From DASXMR01 sp036495525 (GTDB lineage: Bacteria; Actinomycetota; Actinomycetes; Streptosporangiales; Streptosporangiaceae): DNA of 64,000 bases. The notes beneath the pieces were generated by a model. It saw only the letters and a list, made by a program, of their open reading frames with translations, was not told where the DNA came from and did not search any database. Within the stretch, counting starts at the first letter, position 1, and each line of letters opens with the position of its first letter. The translations under genes were made by a program, and so were the position numbers. The stretch lies in assembly GCA_036495525.1 (NCBI GenBank), contig DASXMR010000107.1, forward strand, positions 1-64,000, in the 5' to 3' direction. This document shows positions 44,741 through 52,736 of this stretch, one piece after another.

Positions 44741-47630
44741 TCTATCGCAATCGCGCGCGGTACTTATTGGCAACGGAAACTTTAGTGACAAGGTCCACCT
44801 TCCTCGAGTCCCGGCAGCGCGTTGCTTGTCCGCAGTCTCCCAGCTCCTCACTAGCAGCCTGTGTAACTGGCCGAAGAACAGCATCGAGCAGATTAGAGAC
44901 GTAACCAACCCGTCGACCCTGGCAATCAAAGTCCAGCGGGCAGTACGCGAAGCCAGAGACGTCTTGTTTGTATATTATGTTGGACACGGGCTGCGTACTC
45001 GCGACGGCCAGCTTGCTTTAGTATTGCAGGACACCAAAGTGGATAGCGGCTTGCTGCCGCATACTTCAATGCTATATGACAACCTTGCCAGCATGCTTCG
45101 GGACTGCCCTGCTGCCACGAAGCTGGTTATGTTGGATTGCTGCCACGCCGAGCTCGGCAACAAGTCGAACTTCCGGTTCCAGTCAGGCGAGATAACCGAA
45201 GCCTATCCTGTAGATGGGCTCTACTTCATTGGGGCTAGTAAGGCTCACCTGAAAGCCAAATTTGACGATGATCTCACCTACTTCACTAAAGCGTTCATTA
45301 GCACTGTAAGTACTGGCATCCGCGGCTATGCAGCTGAACTCAGGATGGATCAGATCTTCATAGAGCTCCGCACCCGTCTCCTTGTCGCCGGGCTACCCGA
45401 GCCTGTTGAAAGCGGCATAAGAGGCGCGCATATGTATCCATTCGCCGTTAACGCTGCACGTCTTGAGCCGCCGACGCCGCATCAGGACGAGAAAATTCGT
45501 CCCGTACGGCTCGCCGAAGCCAAGACCAAGAGCCGGGCAATGTTCGAAGGAGCTAATACAAGCAATACTATGCCTGAAGTATCGCATCCAGGTGATTTGA
45601 TAGCCGCCATGGTCAGAGACCTGCAGCGCACTAGCTTGCCACACAGATCAGCTTTCCTATACAGAATTGTGGACAAAAGACCGACCGATGAGATAGTCTC
45701 GCTGTTCAGCGCATTGCGGTCTTCAAGTGCTGATGCTGAGGCCGCTGAAATACTTAGGCTCGTTAGCCACAAGCCAGTCAATGACGCTGCTGCATTTATT
45801 TCACAGTTGTCGCAGTGGAGAGGCTATGAGGACGACATTGACCAACTTTTGCTGACTTTGTCCAAGCGGACTCCTAATGAGATCAAAGATACAATCGCGG
45901 CTCTGCGTACACAGCGAAGTGACAGAGCAGCCGAAAGGTTGACGAGGCTGGCCGGGCAGCAGTCGATCGATGATGTTATTGAGCTGACCACCCATTTGAG
46001 GAAACTGCATTCATGTCAGGGCGACCTTAGTACCCTGCTGAGAATGCTGGCTGACAGGCCAGCACCTGAAACAGCAGCAGCCATTGATCATCTTCGGAGA
46101 CACTTGAGTCATCAGAATGCCGATGCAATTCTTAAATTTGCTGCTCGTCGCCCAGTGAAGGAGATCCCCGCGCTAATAGCAGAACTCGATCGCCTGGATC
46201 GTCGCAGCGATCGAGAACGCCTGCTTCAGATTGCTAATCGCCGAAGGCTCCCAAAAAGTAGCGATCATGCCGGGCATTCGCAAGGCAGTGCTCTCGTCGG
46301 CCAGACCGGGAGCTCCGGCAGAAACGCAAGTCGTGATCGTTCTCAAGAATCAAACGGCTCGGCAAGAGTAAAAGCAACACGTGCGGCCAGAAATTCGACA
46401 AACCCACGGGCTCCGAACTTGGAAGAAACTGCGTCTCGCACTAGGCGCGGCGGACAGACGAAGCCCCATGTGAACACCGCCACAATCGGGCAGATCGACC
46501 ACGGTAAGACAACGCTGACTGCTGCGATCGCCAAGGTGCTGCACGACACGTATCCGGACGTCAGCCCTTTCACCTCGTTCCACGAGATCGATGCCGCGGC
46601 GGAGCAGCAAGATCGCGGGATCGCGACCTTGATCTCGCATGTCGAGTACCAGACTGCGAAGCGCCAGTACACGCAGGTGGACTGCCCTGGACACGCAGAC
46701 TGTGTCAAGAACCTGATTACCGGCGCGACCAGAATTGACGGGGCGATCCTGGTAGTCGCAGCCACCGATGGCCCGATGCCGCAGACCCGGCAGCAGGTAC
46801 TGCTGGCCCGGCAGGTTGGTGTGCCTCACCTCGTAGTCGCGCTGAACAAGGCTGACCTGATGCGTGAACGGGAGTTGGAGCTGGCCGAACTGAAAGTCCG
46901 GGAGCTGCTAACTGAATGTGGCTTCGCCGGTGACGACGTCCCGGTGGTCAGGGTCTCCGCGCTGAGGGCCCTTGAAGGCGACGGTGAGTGGAGCGAGAAG
47001 GTCCTGGAACTCGTGGCCGCATTCGAGGACGCGGTCCCGGACCCGACCCGCCAGGTGGACAAACCGTTCCTGATGCCGGTCGAGGAGGTGTTCCCGATCA
47101 CTGGCCGCGGAGTCGTAGTCGCCGGCCGCATTGAGCGTGGCGTCATACGCAGCGGCGACGCCGTAGACATCATCGGCATAACGAGCAAGCCGACAAAGAC
47201 GACCGTCGCCGGTGTGGAGATGTTCCGCAGGATCCTCGACGAAGGCCAGGCGGGCGACAACGTCGGTCTGCTGCTGAGCGATATCAAGCGCGAGGAAGTG
47301 GAGCGCGGCCAGGCTGTTGTCACGCCAGGCACTGCCGCTGCTCGGACCCGCTTCAACGCTCAGGTGTATGCCTTGACCCATGACGAGGGCGGCCGGCACA
47401 CCCCGTTCTTCAACAACTACCGGCCACAGTTCTACATCCGCACCGCAGGCGTCACGGGCGTCGTGCACCTGCTCGAAGGTACTGAGATGATCCTGCCTGG
47501 CGAGAACGCCGAAGTAGAGGTGGAACTGCTCCAGCCGATGGCCATGGAAGATCGCCTGCGGTTCGCTATGCGGGATGGGGGCCGCACAGTGGGTGGCGGC
47601 CGCATTACTAAGGTCCTCCCCCAGCCTTGA
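44730..47630 (+). CDS. Caspase-helical repeat-EF-Tu fusion protein (EACC1-associated caspase)
   Basis: 966 residues from ATG 44730, with GAGGA 9 bases upstream. Residues 1-245 are a caspase-fold protease: His 86 in VYYVGHG and Cys 138 in VMLDCCHAE form the dyad. Residues about 287-505 are seven repeats of about 31 residues, each like P-x-x-E-I-x-x-L-I-x-x-L ending in an Arg/Lys pair. Residues 506-576 are a Ser/Arg/Asn-rich linker. Residues 577-966 are an almost complete EF-Tu: P-loop GQIDHGKT (587-594), DCPGH (651-655), NKAD (706-709), SAL (743-745), then domains 2 and 3 ending at GGRTVGGGRITKVL. The switch-I RGIT threonine is Ala 632. The 5' two thirds are AT-rich, the EF-Tu part GC-richer. 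Likely a conflict/abortive effector triggered with EACC1; mechanism inferred. Confidence 0.93.
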   Translation: MDHDLSQSRAVLIGNGNFSDKVHLPRVPAARCLSAVSQLLTSSLCNWPKNSIEQIRDVTNPSTLAIKVQRAVREARDVLFVYYVGHGLRTRDGQLALVLQDTKVDSGLLPHTSMLYDNLASMLRDCPAATKLVMLDCCHAELGNKSNFRFQSGEITEAYPVDGLYFIGASKAHLKAKFDDDLTYFTKAFISTVSTGIRGYAAELRMDQIFIELRTRLLVAGLPEPVESGIRGAHMYPFAVNAARLEPPTPHQDEKIRPVRLAEAKTKSRAMFEGANTSNTMPEVSHPGDLIAAMVRDLQRTSLPHRSAFLYRIVDKRPTDEIVSLFSALRSSSADAEAAEILRLVSHKPVNDAAAFISQLSQWRGYEDDIDQLLLTLSKRTPNEIKDTIAALRTQRSDRAAERLTRLAGQQSIDDVIELTTHLRKLHSCQGDLSTLLRMLADRPAPETAAAIDHLRRHLSHQNADAILKFAARRPVKEIPALIAELDRLDRRSDRERLLQIANRRRLPKSSDHAGHSQGSALVGQTGSSGRNASRDRSQESNGSARVKATRAARNSTNPRAPNLEETASRTRRGGQTKPHVNTATIGQIDHGKTTLTAAIAKVLHDTYPDVSPFTSFHEIDAAAEQQDRGIATLISHVEYQTAKRQYTQVDCPGHADCVKNLITGATRIDGAILVVAATDGPMPQTRQQVLLARQVGVPHLVVALNKADLMRERELELAELKVRELLTECGFAGDDVPVVRVSALRALEGDGEWSEKVLELVAAFEDAVPDPTRQVDKPFLMPVEEVFPITGRGVVVAGRIERGVIRSGDAVDIIGITSKPTKTTVAGVEMFRRILDEGQAGDNVGLLLSDIKREEVERGQAVVTPGTAAARTRFNAQVYALTHDEGGRHTPFFNNYRPQFYIRTAGVTGVVHLLEGTEMILPGENAEVEVELLQPMAMEDRLRFAMRDGGRTVGGGRITKVLPQP

Positions 47631-47634
47631 TATC

Positions 47635-47655
47635 TAGGCGACGGCGCCTCGCCTA
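47635..47655 (+). terminator. Hairpin after the caspase-EF-Tu gene
   Basis: TAGGCGA and TCGCCTA pair perfectly (7 bp) around a 7-base loop, beginning 5 bases after the stop codon. No T-run follows. It probably ends the two-gene conflict operon, which makes that unit self-contained. From 47656 to 47793 nothing further is seen. Confidence 0.55.
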
Positions 47656-47793
47656 CAAGATGCCCTTCGGAACGCGCACTCTGCGGAAAGAGCCGAAAGC
47701 AGCGCGCATGGATCGTCAGTAGCCGAATGTATCCCCGGCTATGACTGAGCCAGGCCCAGCCGGCAACCATGCTGTTCGCGAGCCAGTTCCCGC

Positions 47794-48573
47794 TCAGCCC
47801 AGGCGCCCGACTCGCGCTAGCCACTCAGCGAGCAGCGCGCGCAGGAGCTCCGGCTGCTCGTGCGGCAGAGCGTGTCCCGCGTCATCGAGCACGGCGAGCG
47901 ACGCGTGCGGGTACTGGTCGATGAGGTCGCTGGCGGCGGCGTACCCGACCGTCGAGTCCAGCCGCCCGGCGACGACCACTACCGGACCCGGATAGGCAGC
48001 CGCGTGATCAGTGGTCAGTGCCCACCGCTCGCCGATCCGGCCGAGTGCTGCCTGGTCAGCGACCGCGGCGGCCGGGGCGACGTAACGCTCGTATCGATCG
48101 AGCATCTCCGGGGTCTGGATCACGAAGTAGCCACGGAAGGCATCGTCACCGATCTCACCGGATCCTGCGACCACGCGATGCGCCGGCACGTCGCGCAGTC
48201 CTGGCAGCAACGGGCAGACCAGGGCCAGGCCTGCGACCTGCGCCGGGCGCCTCGCGGCCATGGCCTGCGCGAAGTACCCGCCAGCCGAGTGACCGATGAG
48301 GAGGTACGCGGTCCCGTCAGTGACCTGGTCGGCGAAGTCGAGCAGGGTACGGAGGACGTCGTCGGCGCTGCGAATGGTGTCGGGCGCGAGCGTCCGGCCC
48401 ATCCCTGGCAGGTCAGGGTAGATCCGCCGCAGCCCGGCAGTCCCGTCGATCGCCTGCTCGAAGCAAGCTTCAGCCTCGCGGTGGTCGACGCCGGCGCCGT
48501 GCAGCACCAGCACTCCTCGCCCGGTCCCGTGTTCGGTGTAGTGCACCGCGACCTGGCCCGCCTGGATGTCCAT
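47794..48573 (-). CDS. Alpha/beta-fold hydrolase
   Basis: 259 residues. VLVLHGAGVDH (oxyanion hole), LLIGHSAGGYFAQAMA (nucleophile Ser), VVVAGRLDSTVG (acid) and DDAGHALPHEQPE (His) give a full catalytic triad. General esterase/lactonase or C-C hydrolase type. It is convergent with the caspase-EF-Tu gene and on the same strand as, but 124 bases from, the aminotransferase operon at 48698. Probably not part of the conflict system, because codon usage returns to the genome norm. Confidence 0.83.
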   Translation of the reverse strand: MDIQAGQVAVHYTEHGTGRGVLVLHGAGVDHREAEACFEQAIDGTAGLRRIYPDLPGMGRTLAPDTIRSADDVLRTLLDFADQVTDGTAYLLIGHSAGGYFAQAMAARRPAQVAGLALVCPLLPGLRDVPAHRVVAGSGEIGDDAFRGYFVIQTPEMLDRYERYVAPAAAVADQAALGRIGERWALTTDHAAAYPGPVVVVAGRLDSTVGYAAASDLIDQYPHASLAVLDDAGHALPHEQPELLRALLAEWLARVGRLG

Positions 48574-48697
48574 CCAGCCAGCTAACCGCGCGCGAGATGT
48601 CTCGACAACGCGACGTCAGTCTGGCCTGCCCGCCGGCCTACCCCGGCCGGGCCGGTCATGCGGAGCACGGCAGGGCCGGCCTGGAGCGCCGGCGGCG

Positions 48698-50059
48698 TCA
48701 GCCGGTGCCGCCGAGTTCTTGCATCGCCTCGGCGAACACCTCGGTGTGCCGGTCGACGTCCTGCTCCTCGGTGGCCGGGGACATCAGCGCCATGTTGTGG
48801 AAGGGCGTCATCAGGATGCCCCGGTTGAGCATGTACAGGTGAATGAGGCTGTCGAGGTCCTGGTCCTGCCCGGCCGCGGCCTGCGCGCCGGTCGTGGCGC
48901 GCTGCGGCCGGAACAGGTACTCGGTGCGGCAGCCAAGCCTGGTCACGTGGAAGGGCAGCCGGCAGACGTCGATCACCTGCTGCACGCCACGCTCGAATCG
49001 TTCTCCCAGCTCGATCATCCGGGCGAAGGCCGCGTCGGTGAGGACGCCGCTGAGCGTCGCGCGCATAGCCGCCATCGACAGCGCGTTGCCGGCCAGCGTC
49101 CCGCCGGTGCCGCCGACATCGGCATGCACCAGGTCGGTGTGCGCGTAAATCTGGTCGGCGACGGCGGCGGTGACGCCGAACGCGGCAGCCGGGACGCCAG
49201 CGCCGAGGGTCTTGCCGATCGTGACGATGTCCGGCGACAGCTGCCACGCTCGGGTGCAGCCGCCTGGTCCGGCGCAGATCGTGTGCGTCTCGTCGATGAT
49301 CAGCAGCGTGCCGTGCTCGTCGCACAGCCGGCGCACGTCGTCGTGGTATCCGGGTTCTGGCAGCACGATGCCGATGTTGGTCAGCGCCGGCTCGAACAGC
49401 ACGCAGGCCACGTCGCGGTCGCGGAGCGCCAGCTCGAGGCCCTCCAGATCGTTGATCTCGACCACTTTGGTGGTCAGGTCGAGCGGCGTCGCCTGACCGA
49501 TCAGGCCTGCCCGCGGCACCAGCGCGCCGTCGTCGCTGAGCTGGGCCATCGTCTCGTCGACCGAGCCGTGGTAGTTCCAGTTGTGCACGACGATCTTCGG
49601 CCGTCCGGTGATCTCGCGCGCCCACCGGATCGCGAACCTGTTCGCGTCTGTCGCGGTGAGCGCGAACTGCCAGTAGGGCACGCCGAACCGGCGGGTGAGC
49701 TCGTTCCCCACCCAGGCGGCGTCCCTGGTCGGCAGCATGAAGGTCAGGCCGCGGCCCGCCTGCCCGGCCAGCGCCCTGACGACGGCCGGCGGGCCGTGCC
49801 CGGCCATGGCGCCGGTGTCACCGAGGCAGAAGTCGGTGAGATCGTTGCCGTCGACATCCGTGCAGTGCGCGCCCTGTGCCTGGTCGATGAAGACCGGCCA
49901 GGCGCCCGGCGTGCGGATCATCCAGTTCATCGGCACGCCGTAGAGCAGCGACGCCCTCGCCTGCCTGGCGAGCTCACCGGACCCTGGATGAGTGCGCCGG
50001 AACAGCTCAAGCTCGCGCTCGGTCAGCGGCCCGATCCGGCTGCGGTCAAGCCCCGGCAT
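48698..50059 (-). CDS. Class III aminotransferase / glutamate-1-semialdehyde aminomutase-like
   Basis: 453 residues; ATG 50059 has GGGGGAGA 6 bases upstream. The layout follows glutamate-1-semialdehyde aminomutases rather than ordinary aminotransferases: DVDGNDLTDFCLGDTGAMAGHGPPAV, FALTATDANRFAIRWAREITGRPKIV, IIDETHTICAGPGG and the catalytic Lys in IVTIGKTLGAGVPAAAFG. Heme biosynthetic HemL is unlikely because it sits in a catabolic operon and carries an extra N-terminal region. It overlaps the dehydrogenase gene by 14 bases and should act on the same substrate family. Exact reaction unknown. Confidence 0.82.
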   Translation of the reverse strand: MPGLDRSRIGPLTERELELFRRTHPGSGELARQARASLLYGVPMNWMIRTPGAWPVFIDQAQGAHCTDVDGNDLTDFCLGDTGAMAGHGPPAVVRALAGQAGRGLTFMLPTRDAAWVGNELTRRFGVPYWQFALTATDANRFAIRWAREITGRPKIVVHNWNYHGSVDETMAQLSDDGALVPRAGLIGQATPLDLTTKVVEINDLEGLELALRDRDVACVLFEPALTNIGIVLPEPGYHDDVRRLCDEHGTLLIIDETHTICAGPGGCTRAWQLSPDIVTIGKTLGAGVPAAAFGVTAAVADQIYAHTDLVHADVGGTGGTLAGNALSMAAMRATLSGVLTDAAFARMIELGERFERGVQQVIDVCRLPFHVTRLGCRTEYLFRPQRATTGAQAAAGQDQDLDSLIHLYMLNRGILMTPFHNMALMSPATEEQDVDRHTEVFAEAMQELGGTG

Positions 50060-50972
50060 GCGCTGTCTCCCCCGGTTCCGGCGAGCCCGCGCTGCCTGGC
50101 CAGGTCTCCAGCAGGGTGAGCAGCGCAGAGTGGTCGAGTTCCCCCGAGCCTGCCTGGTCCACCAGCCGGTCCAGCTGGGCGGCCACCACCGTGAAGGCGG
50201 GCACCTGCGCGCCGCACTGGCCCGCCGCGTCCAGCACGATGCGTGCGTCCTTGCGATGCATCCTGGCCCGGAAGCCGGGCTGGAAGGTCCGGTCGAGCAT
50301 CCGCTGGCCGTGCACCTGCAGCACGCGCGAGTCGGCGAAGCCCCCCGTCATCGCCGTGCGGACGACCGACGGGTCGACGCCGGCCCGCGCTGCCAGGCAG
50401 AGTGCCTCCGCCACCGCCTCGATGGTGGCGGCCACGATGAGCTGATTGCAGGCCTTCGCGACCTGCCCGGCTCCCTGGGGGCCCACGTGCACGATGTTCT
50501 TGCCGAGCAGCTCGAGCAGCGGCAGTGCCCGGGCGAATGCCGCCTGCGGGCCGCCTGCCATGATCGACAGCATGCCGGCTACGGCGCCGGCCTCGCCGCC
50601 GGACACCGGCGCGTCGAGCATCATCACCCCGCGGCTGGTGAGGCCGTCAGCGATGACCCTGGTCCCGGCCGGCGTGATCGTGCTCATGTCGATCACGAGT
50701 GCCCCCGGCTGCAGGGCGTCGGCGACACCGCAGTCGCCGAGCAGGACCGCGGTCACGTCGGGCGTATCGGGCAGCATGCTGATCACCACGTCGCACCCGC
50801 TGGCCAGCTGGGACGGCGAGGACGCGTAAGTCGCGCCAGCCGCGACGATCTCGTCGTCAGCGGCGAGGCTGCGCGAGGCCACTGTCAGCGGAACGCCAGC
50901 GGCCAGCAGCCGGCCGGCCATCGGCCGGCCCATGATCCCCAGTCCGATGAAGCCGACGCGCTCGGCTGTCAC
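50046..50972 (-). CDS. NAD(P)-dependent beta-hydroxyacid dehydrogenase (3-hydroxyisobutyrate dehydrogenase / tartronate semialdehyde reductase family)
   Basis: 308 residues from a GTG start 3 bases after the aminotransferase stop. N-terminal Rossmann dinucleotide motif VGFIGLGIMGRPMAGRL, then the substrate-binding MLDAPVSGGEAGAVAGMLSIMAGG, and the catalytic Lys in VGPQGAGQVAKACNQLIVA. It interconverts a 2- or 3-hydroxyacid with the semialdehyde. Lying between two class III aminotransferases, it could reduce or oxidise a semialdehyde produced by transamination. Confidence 0.87.
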   Translation of the reverse strand: MTAERVGFIGLGIMGRPMAGRLLAAGVPLTVASRSLAADDEIVAAGATYASSPSQLASGCDVVISMLPDTPDVTAVLLGDCGVADALQPGALVIDMSTITPAGTRVIADGLTSRGVMMLDAPVSGGEAGAVAGMLSIMAGGPQAAFARALPLLELLGKNIVHVGPQGAGQVAKACNQLIVAATIEAVAEALCLAARAGVDPSVVRTAMTGGFADSRVLQVHGQRMLDRTFQPGFRARMHRKDARIVLDAAGQCGAQVPAFTVVAAQLDRLVDQAGSGELDHSALLTLLETWPGSAGSPEPGETAHAGA

Positions 50973-50975
50973 GGC

Positions 50976-52295
50976 TCAGGCCTCGACCGCAAGATCGGCG
51001 ATCGCCAGCGCCTCGTCGAGGATCTCGAAACCTTCGGCCAGCTGCGCCTCGGTGATCGGCAGCGGCGGGTTCGTCATGACGGTCCACCAGTGGATCATGG
51101 TGTAGAGGCCGTGATCGAGCAGGAACCCGTTCACCCTGGCCATCACGTCGTTCGTCACGTTGAACGGCGACATCGGCTCCATGGTCTCTCGGTTCTTCAC
51201 CAGGTCGATGGCGCCGAACAGGCCGATGTTCCTGACCTGGCCGACAGAGCAGTGCCGCTCCTTCAGCTCCTGGTGGTGCCTGGCCATCACCGCGCCCATC
51301 TTCCGCGCATGATCGATGAGGCCGTCTTCCTCATAGACCGAGATAGTCGCCAGCGCCGCCGCGACCGACAGCGGGTGCGTGTTGTAGGTCAGGCCGCCCC
51401 AGAAGACATTGTCATCAAAGTGGCCGGCCACCTCCGGACTGAGCCCCAGCGCACCCAGCGGCGCGTAGGAGGAGGTGAGGCCCTTGGCGCAGGACAGGAT
51501 GTCCGGCACGACGTCCCAGTGATTGACGGCGAACCACTCGCCGGTGCGGCCGAAGCCGCACATCACCTCGTCGCTCACCATCAGGATCCCGAACCTGGTG
51601 CACAGCTCGCGCACGCCCTGCAGGTAGCCATCCGGCGGGATGAGGATTCCGTTGGTGCCGGTGACCGTCTCCAGGAAGAACGCGGCGATGGTCTCCGGGC
51701 CTTCGAGCTCGATCGTCTCCTCGATCAGCGCCAGCGCGGTCGCCGCGTCGTCTGCCGGGCGCTGCGGGCCGTGGTACGGGTCGAGCACGTGCACGACGCC
51801 GCCGAGCATCGGCTCGTTGGGCCACCGGCGGGGATCACCGGTCAGCGACAGCGCACCGGTCGTGGCGCCATGATAGGAGCGGTACCGGGCCAGGATCTTG
51901 TGCCGGCCCGTCACCATTCTGGCTATCTTGATCGCGTTCTCGTTGGCCTCAGCGCCGCCGAGCGTGTAAAAGGACTTCTCCATGCGTCCTGGCAGGATTT
52001 CCGCCATCTTCTGCCCGAGCAGCGCGCGCTCTTCATAGGTCATGAAGGGCGAGATGTACGCCAGCCGCTCGGCCTGGCGGTGGATGGCCGCAATGACCCG
52101 GCGATCACTATGCCCGATGTTCACGCCCATGAGCTGGCTGTTGAAATCTATGTAGCGGGTGCCGTCGCTGCCCCAGAAATAGATTCCGTCGGCGCGGTCA
52201 ACGGCCAGCGGCAGCACTTTCGACTGGGCGCTCCAGTCAAAGAGGGTAAAGCGCTTGGAGAGCTCGGTGATCTCCTCAGCGGACAGTCTGCCCAT
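50976..52295 (-). CDS. Class III aminotransferase (omega-amino acid/taurine:pyruvate type)
   Basis: ATG 52295 is preceded by GAGAGAGGA, a good site; the open frame extends upstream through intergenic DNA only. 439 residues. YTLGGAEANENAIKIARMV (PLP phosphate loop), ARYRSYHGATTGAL, the DEVMCGFGR Asp, the catalytic Lys in SCAKGLTSSYAPLGA and FWGGLTYNTHPLSVAA (subunit-crossing loop) are all present. Closely similar in architecture to 5576-6925. It leads an operon with a hydroxyacid dehydrogenase and a GSA-like enzyme. Two GntR-type operators lie 220-253 bases upstream. Confidence 0.87.
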   Translation of the reverse strand: MGRLSAEEITELSKRFTLFDWSAQSKVLPLAVDRADGIYFWGSDGTRYIDFNSQLMGVNIGHSDRRVIAAIHRQAERLAYISPFMTYEERALLGQKMAEILPGRMEKSFYTLGGAEANENAIKIARMVTGRHKILARYRSYHGATTGALSLTGDPRRWPNEPMLGGVVHVLDPYHGPQRPADDAATALALIEETIELEGPETIAAFFLETVTGTNGILIPPDGYLQGVRELCTRFGILMVSDEVMCGFGRTGEWFAVNHWDVVPDILSCAKGLTSSYAPLGALGLSPEVAGHFDDNVFWGGLTYNTHPLSVAAALATISVYEEDGLIDHARKMGAVMARHHQELKERHCSVGQVRNIGLFGAIDLVKNRETMEPMSPFNVTNDVMARVNGFLLDHGLYTMIHWWTVMTNPPLPITEAQLAEGFEILDEALAIADLAVEA

Positions 52296-52515
52296 GCGCC
52301 GGATCCTCTCTCTTGCCGTCTGCGACGCCGCGGCGATGCGGGCCCCACCGCGACCGGGATCGGCCGGTTTGCGCGCCTGACGGTCCGCGGTCCTGCACCA
52401 CGGCCGCCTGGCATGAGCTGAGCCGGCGGCGATCAGCATGCCTGCGTCCCGTGACCAGCGGGCCGCGTCCGGCCATTCGGCCGGGATGGCCTGATCCTGG
52501 TCGCAGAGATAGCTT

Positions 52516-52548
52516 GTCAACAGTTAACCATATTGGTCAACAGTTGAC
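52516..52548. promoter_or_regulatory. Two adjacent GntR-type operators upstream of the aminotransferase operon
   Basis: GTCAACAGTTAAC (52516-52528) and GTCAACAGTTGAC (52536-52548) are 13-bp sites whose centres are exactly 20 bp apart, so they lie on the same face of the DNA helix. The pattern, GTnnAC-A-GTnnAC, is the palindromic style known for FadR-subfamily GntR proteins. They lie between the aminotransferase start and the stop of the GntR gene. Nothing else is recognisable in 52296-52736. Confidence 0.8.
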
Positions 52549-52736
52549 CGAGGGGTGGCAGGCAATGGCCGGCAGACCTTGTGCAGAGCTGGCCAGCCGG
52601 TACGCGGCCCGCCCGGGAGCGCAGCCGCCAGGGTCGCGCCGAGGTGCTGGCCAGGCCGGCCGGGCGGGGCGCCGCTACGACATCCCCTGGCGTGCGCCGT
52701 GCGCCGTGCGGCGGCGGCCCCGACCGCGCGGACCAG

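Noticed and set aside
46458..47630. Housekeeping tuf gene interrupted by an assembly join
   Set aside because: The frame is continuous through a linker with no stop. The EF-Tu part lacks its own start codon context and the switch-I Thr, and no rpsL/rpsG/fusA neighbours occur. Assembly error remains the main thing to exclude by read mapping.
48698..50059. HemL (heme biosynthesis glutamate-1-semialdehyde aminomutase)
   Set aside because: It resembles HemL in layout but is embedded in a GntR-controlled catabolic operon overlapping a hydroxyacid dehydrogenase, with no heme genes.
49992..52421. Very long plus-strand open frame (809 codons) opposite the aminotransferase operon
   Set aside because: It runs antisense through genes with complete motifs (aminotransferases, dehydrogenase). 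GC-rich DNA yields such shadow frames; it has His/Arg/Gln-heavy content and no family motif.
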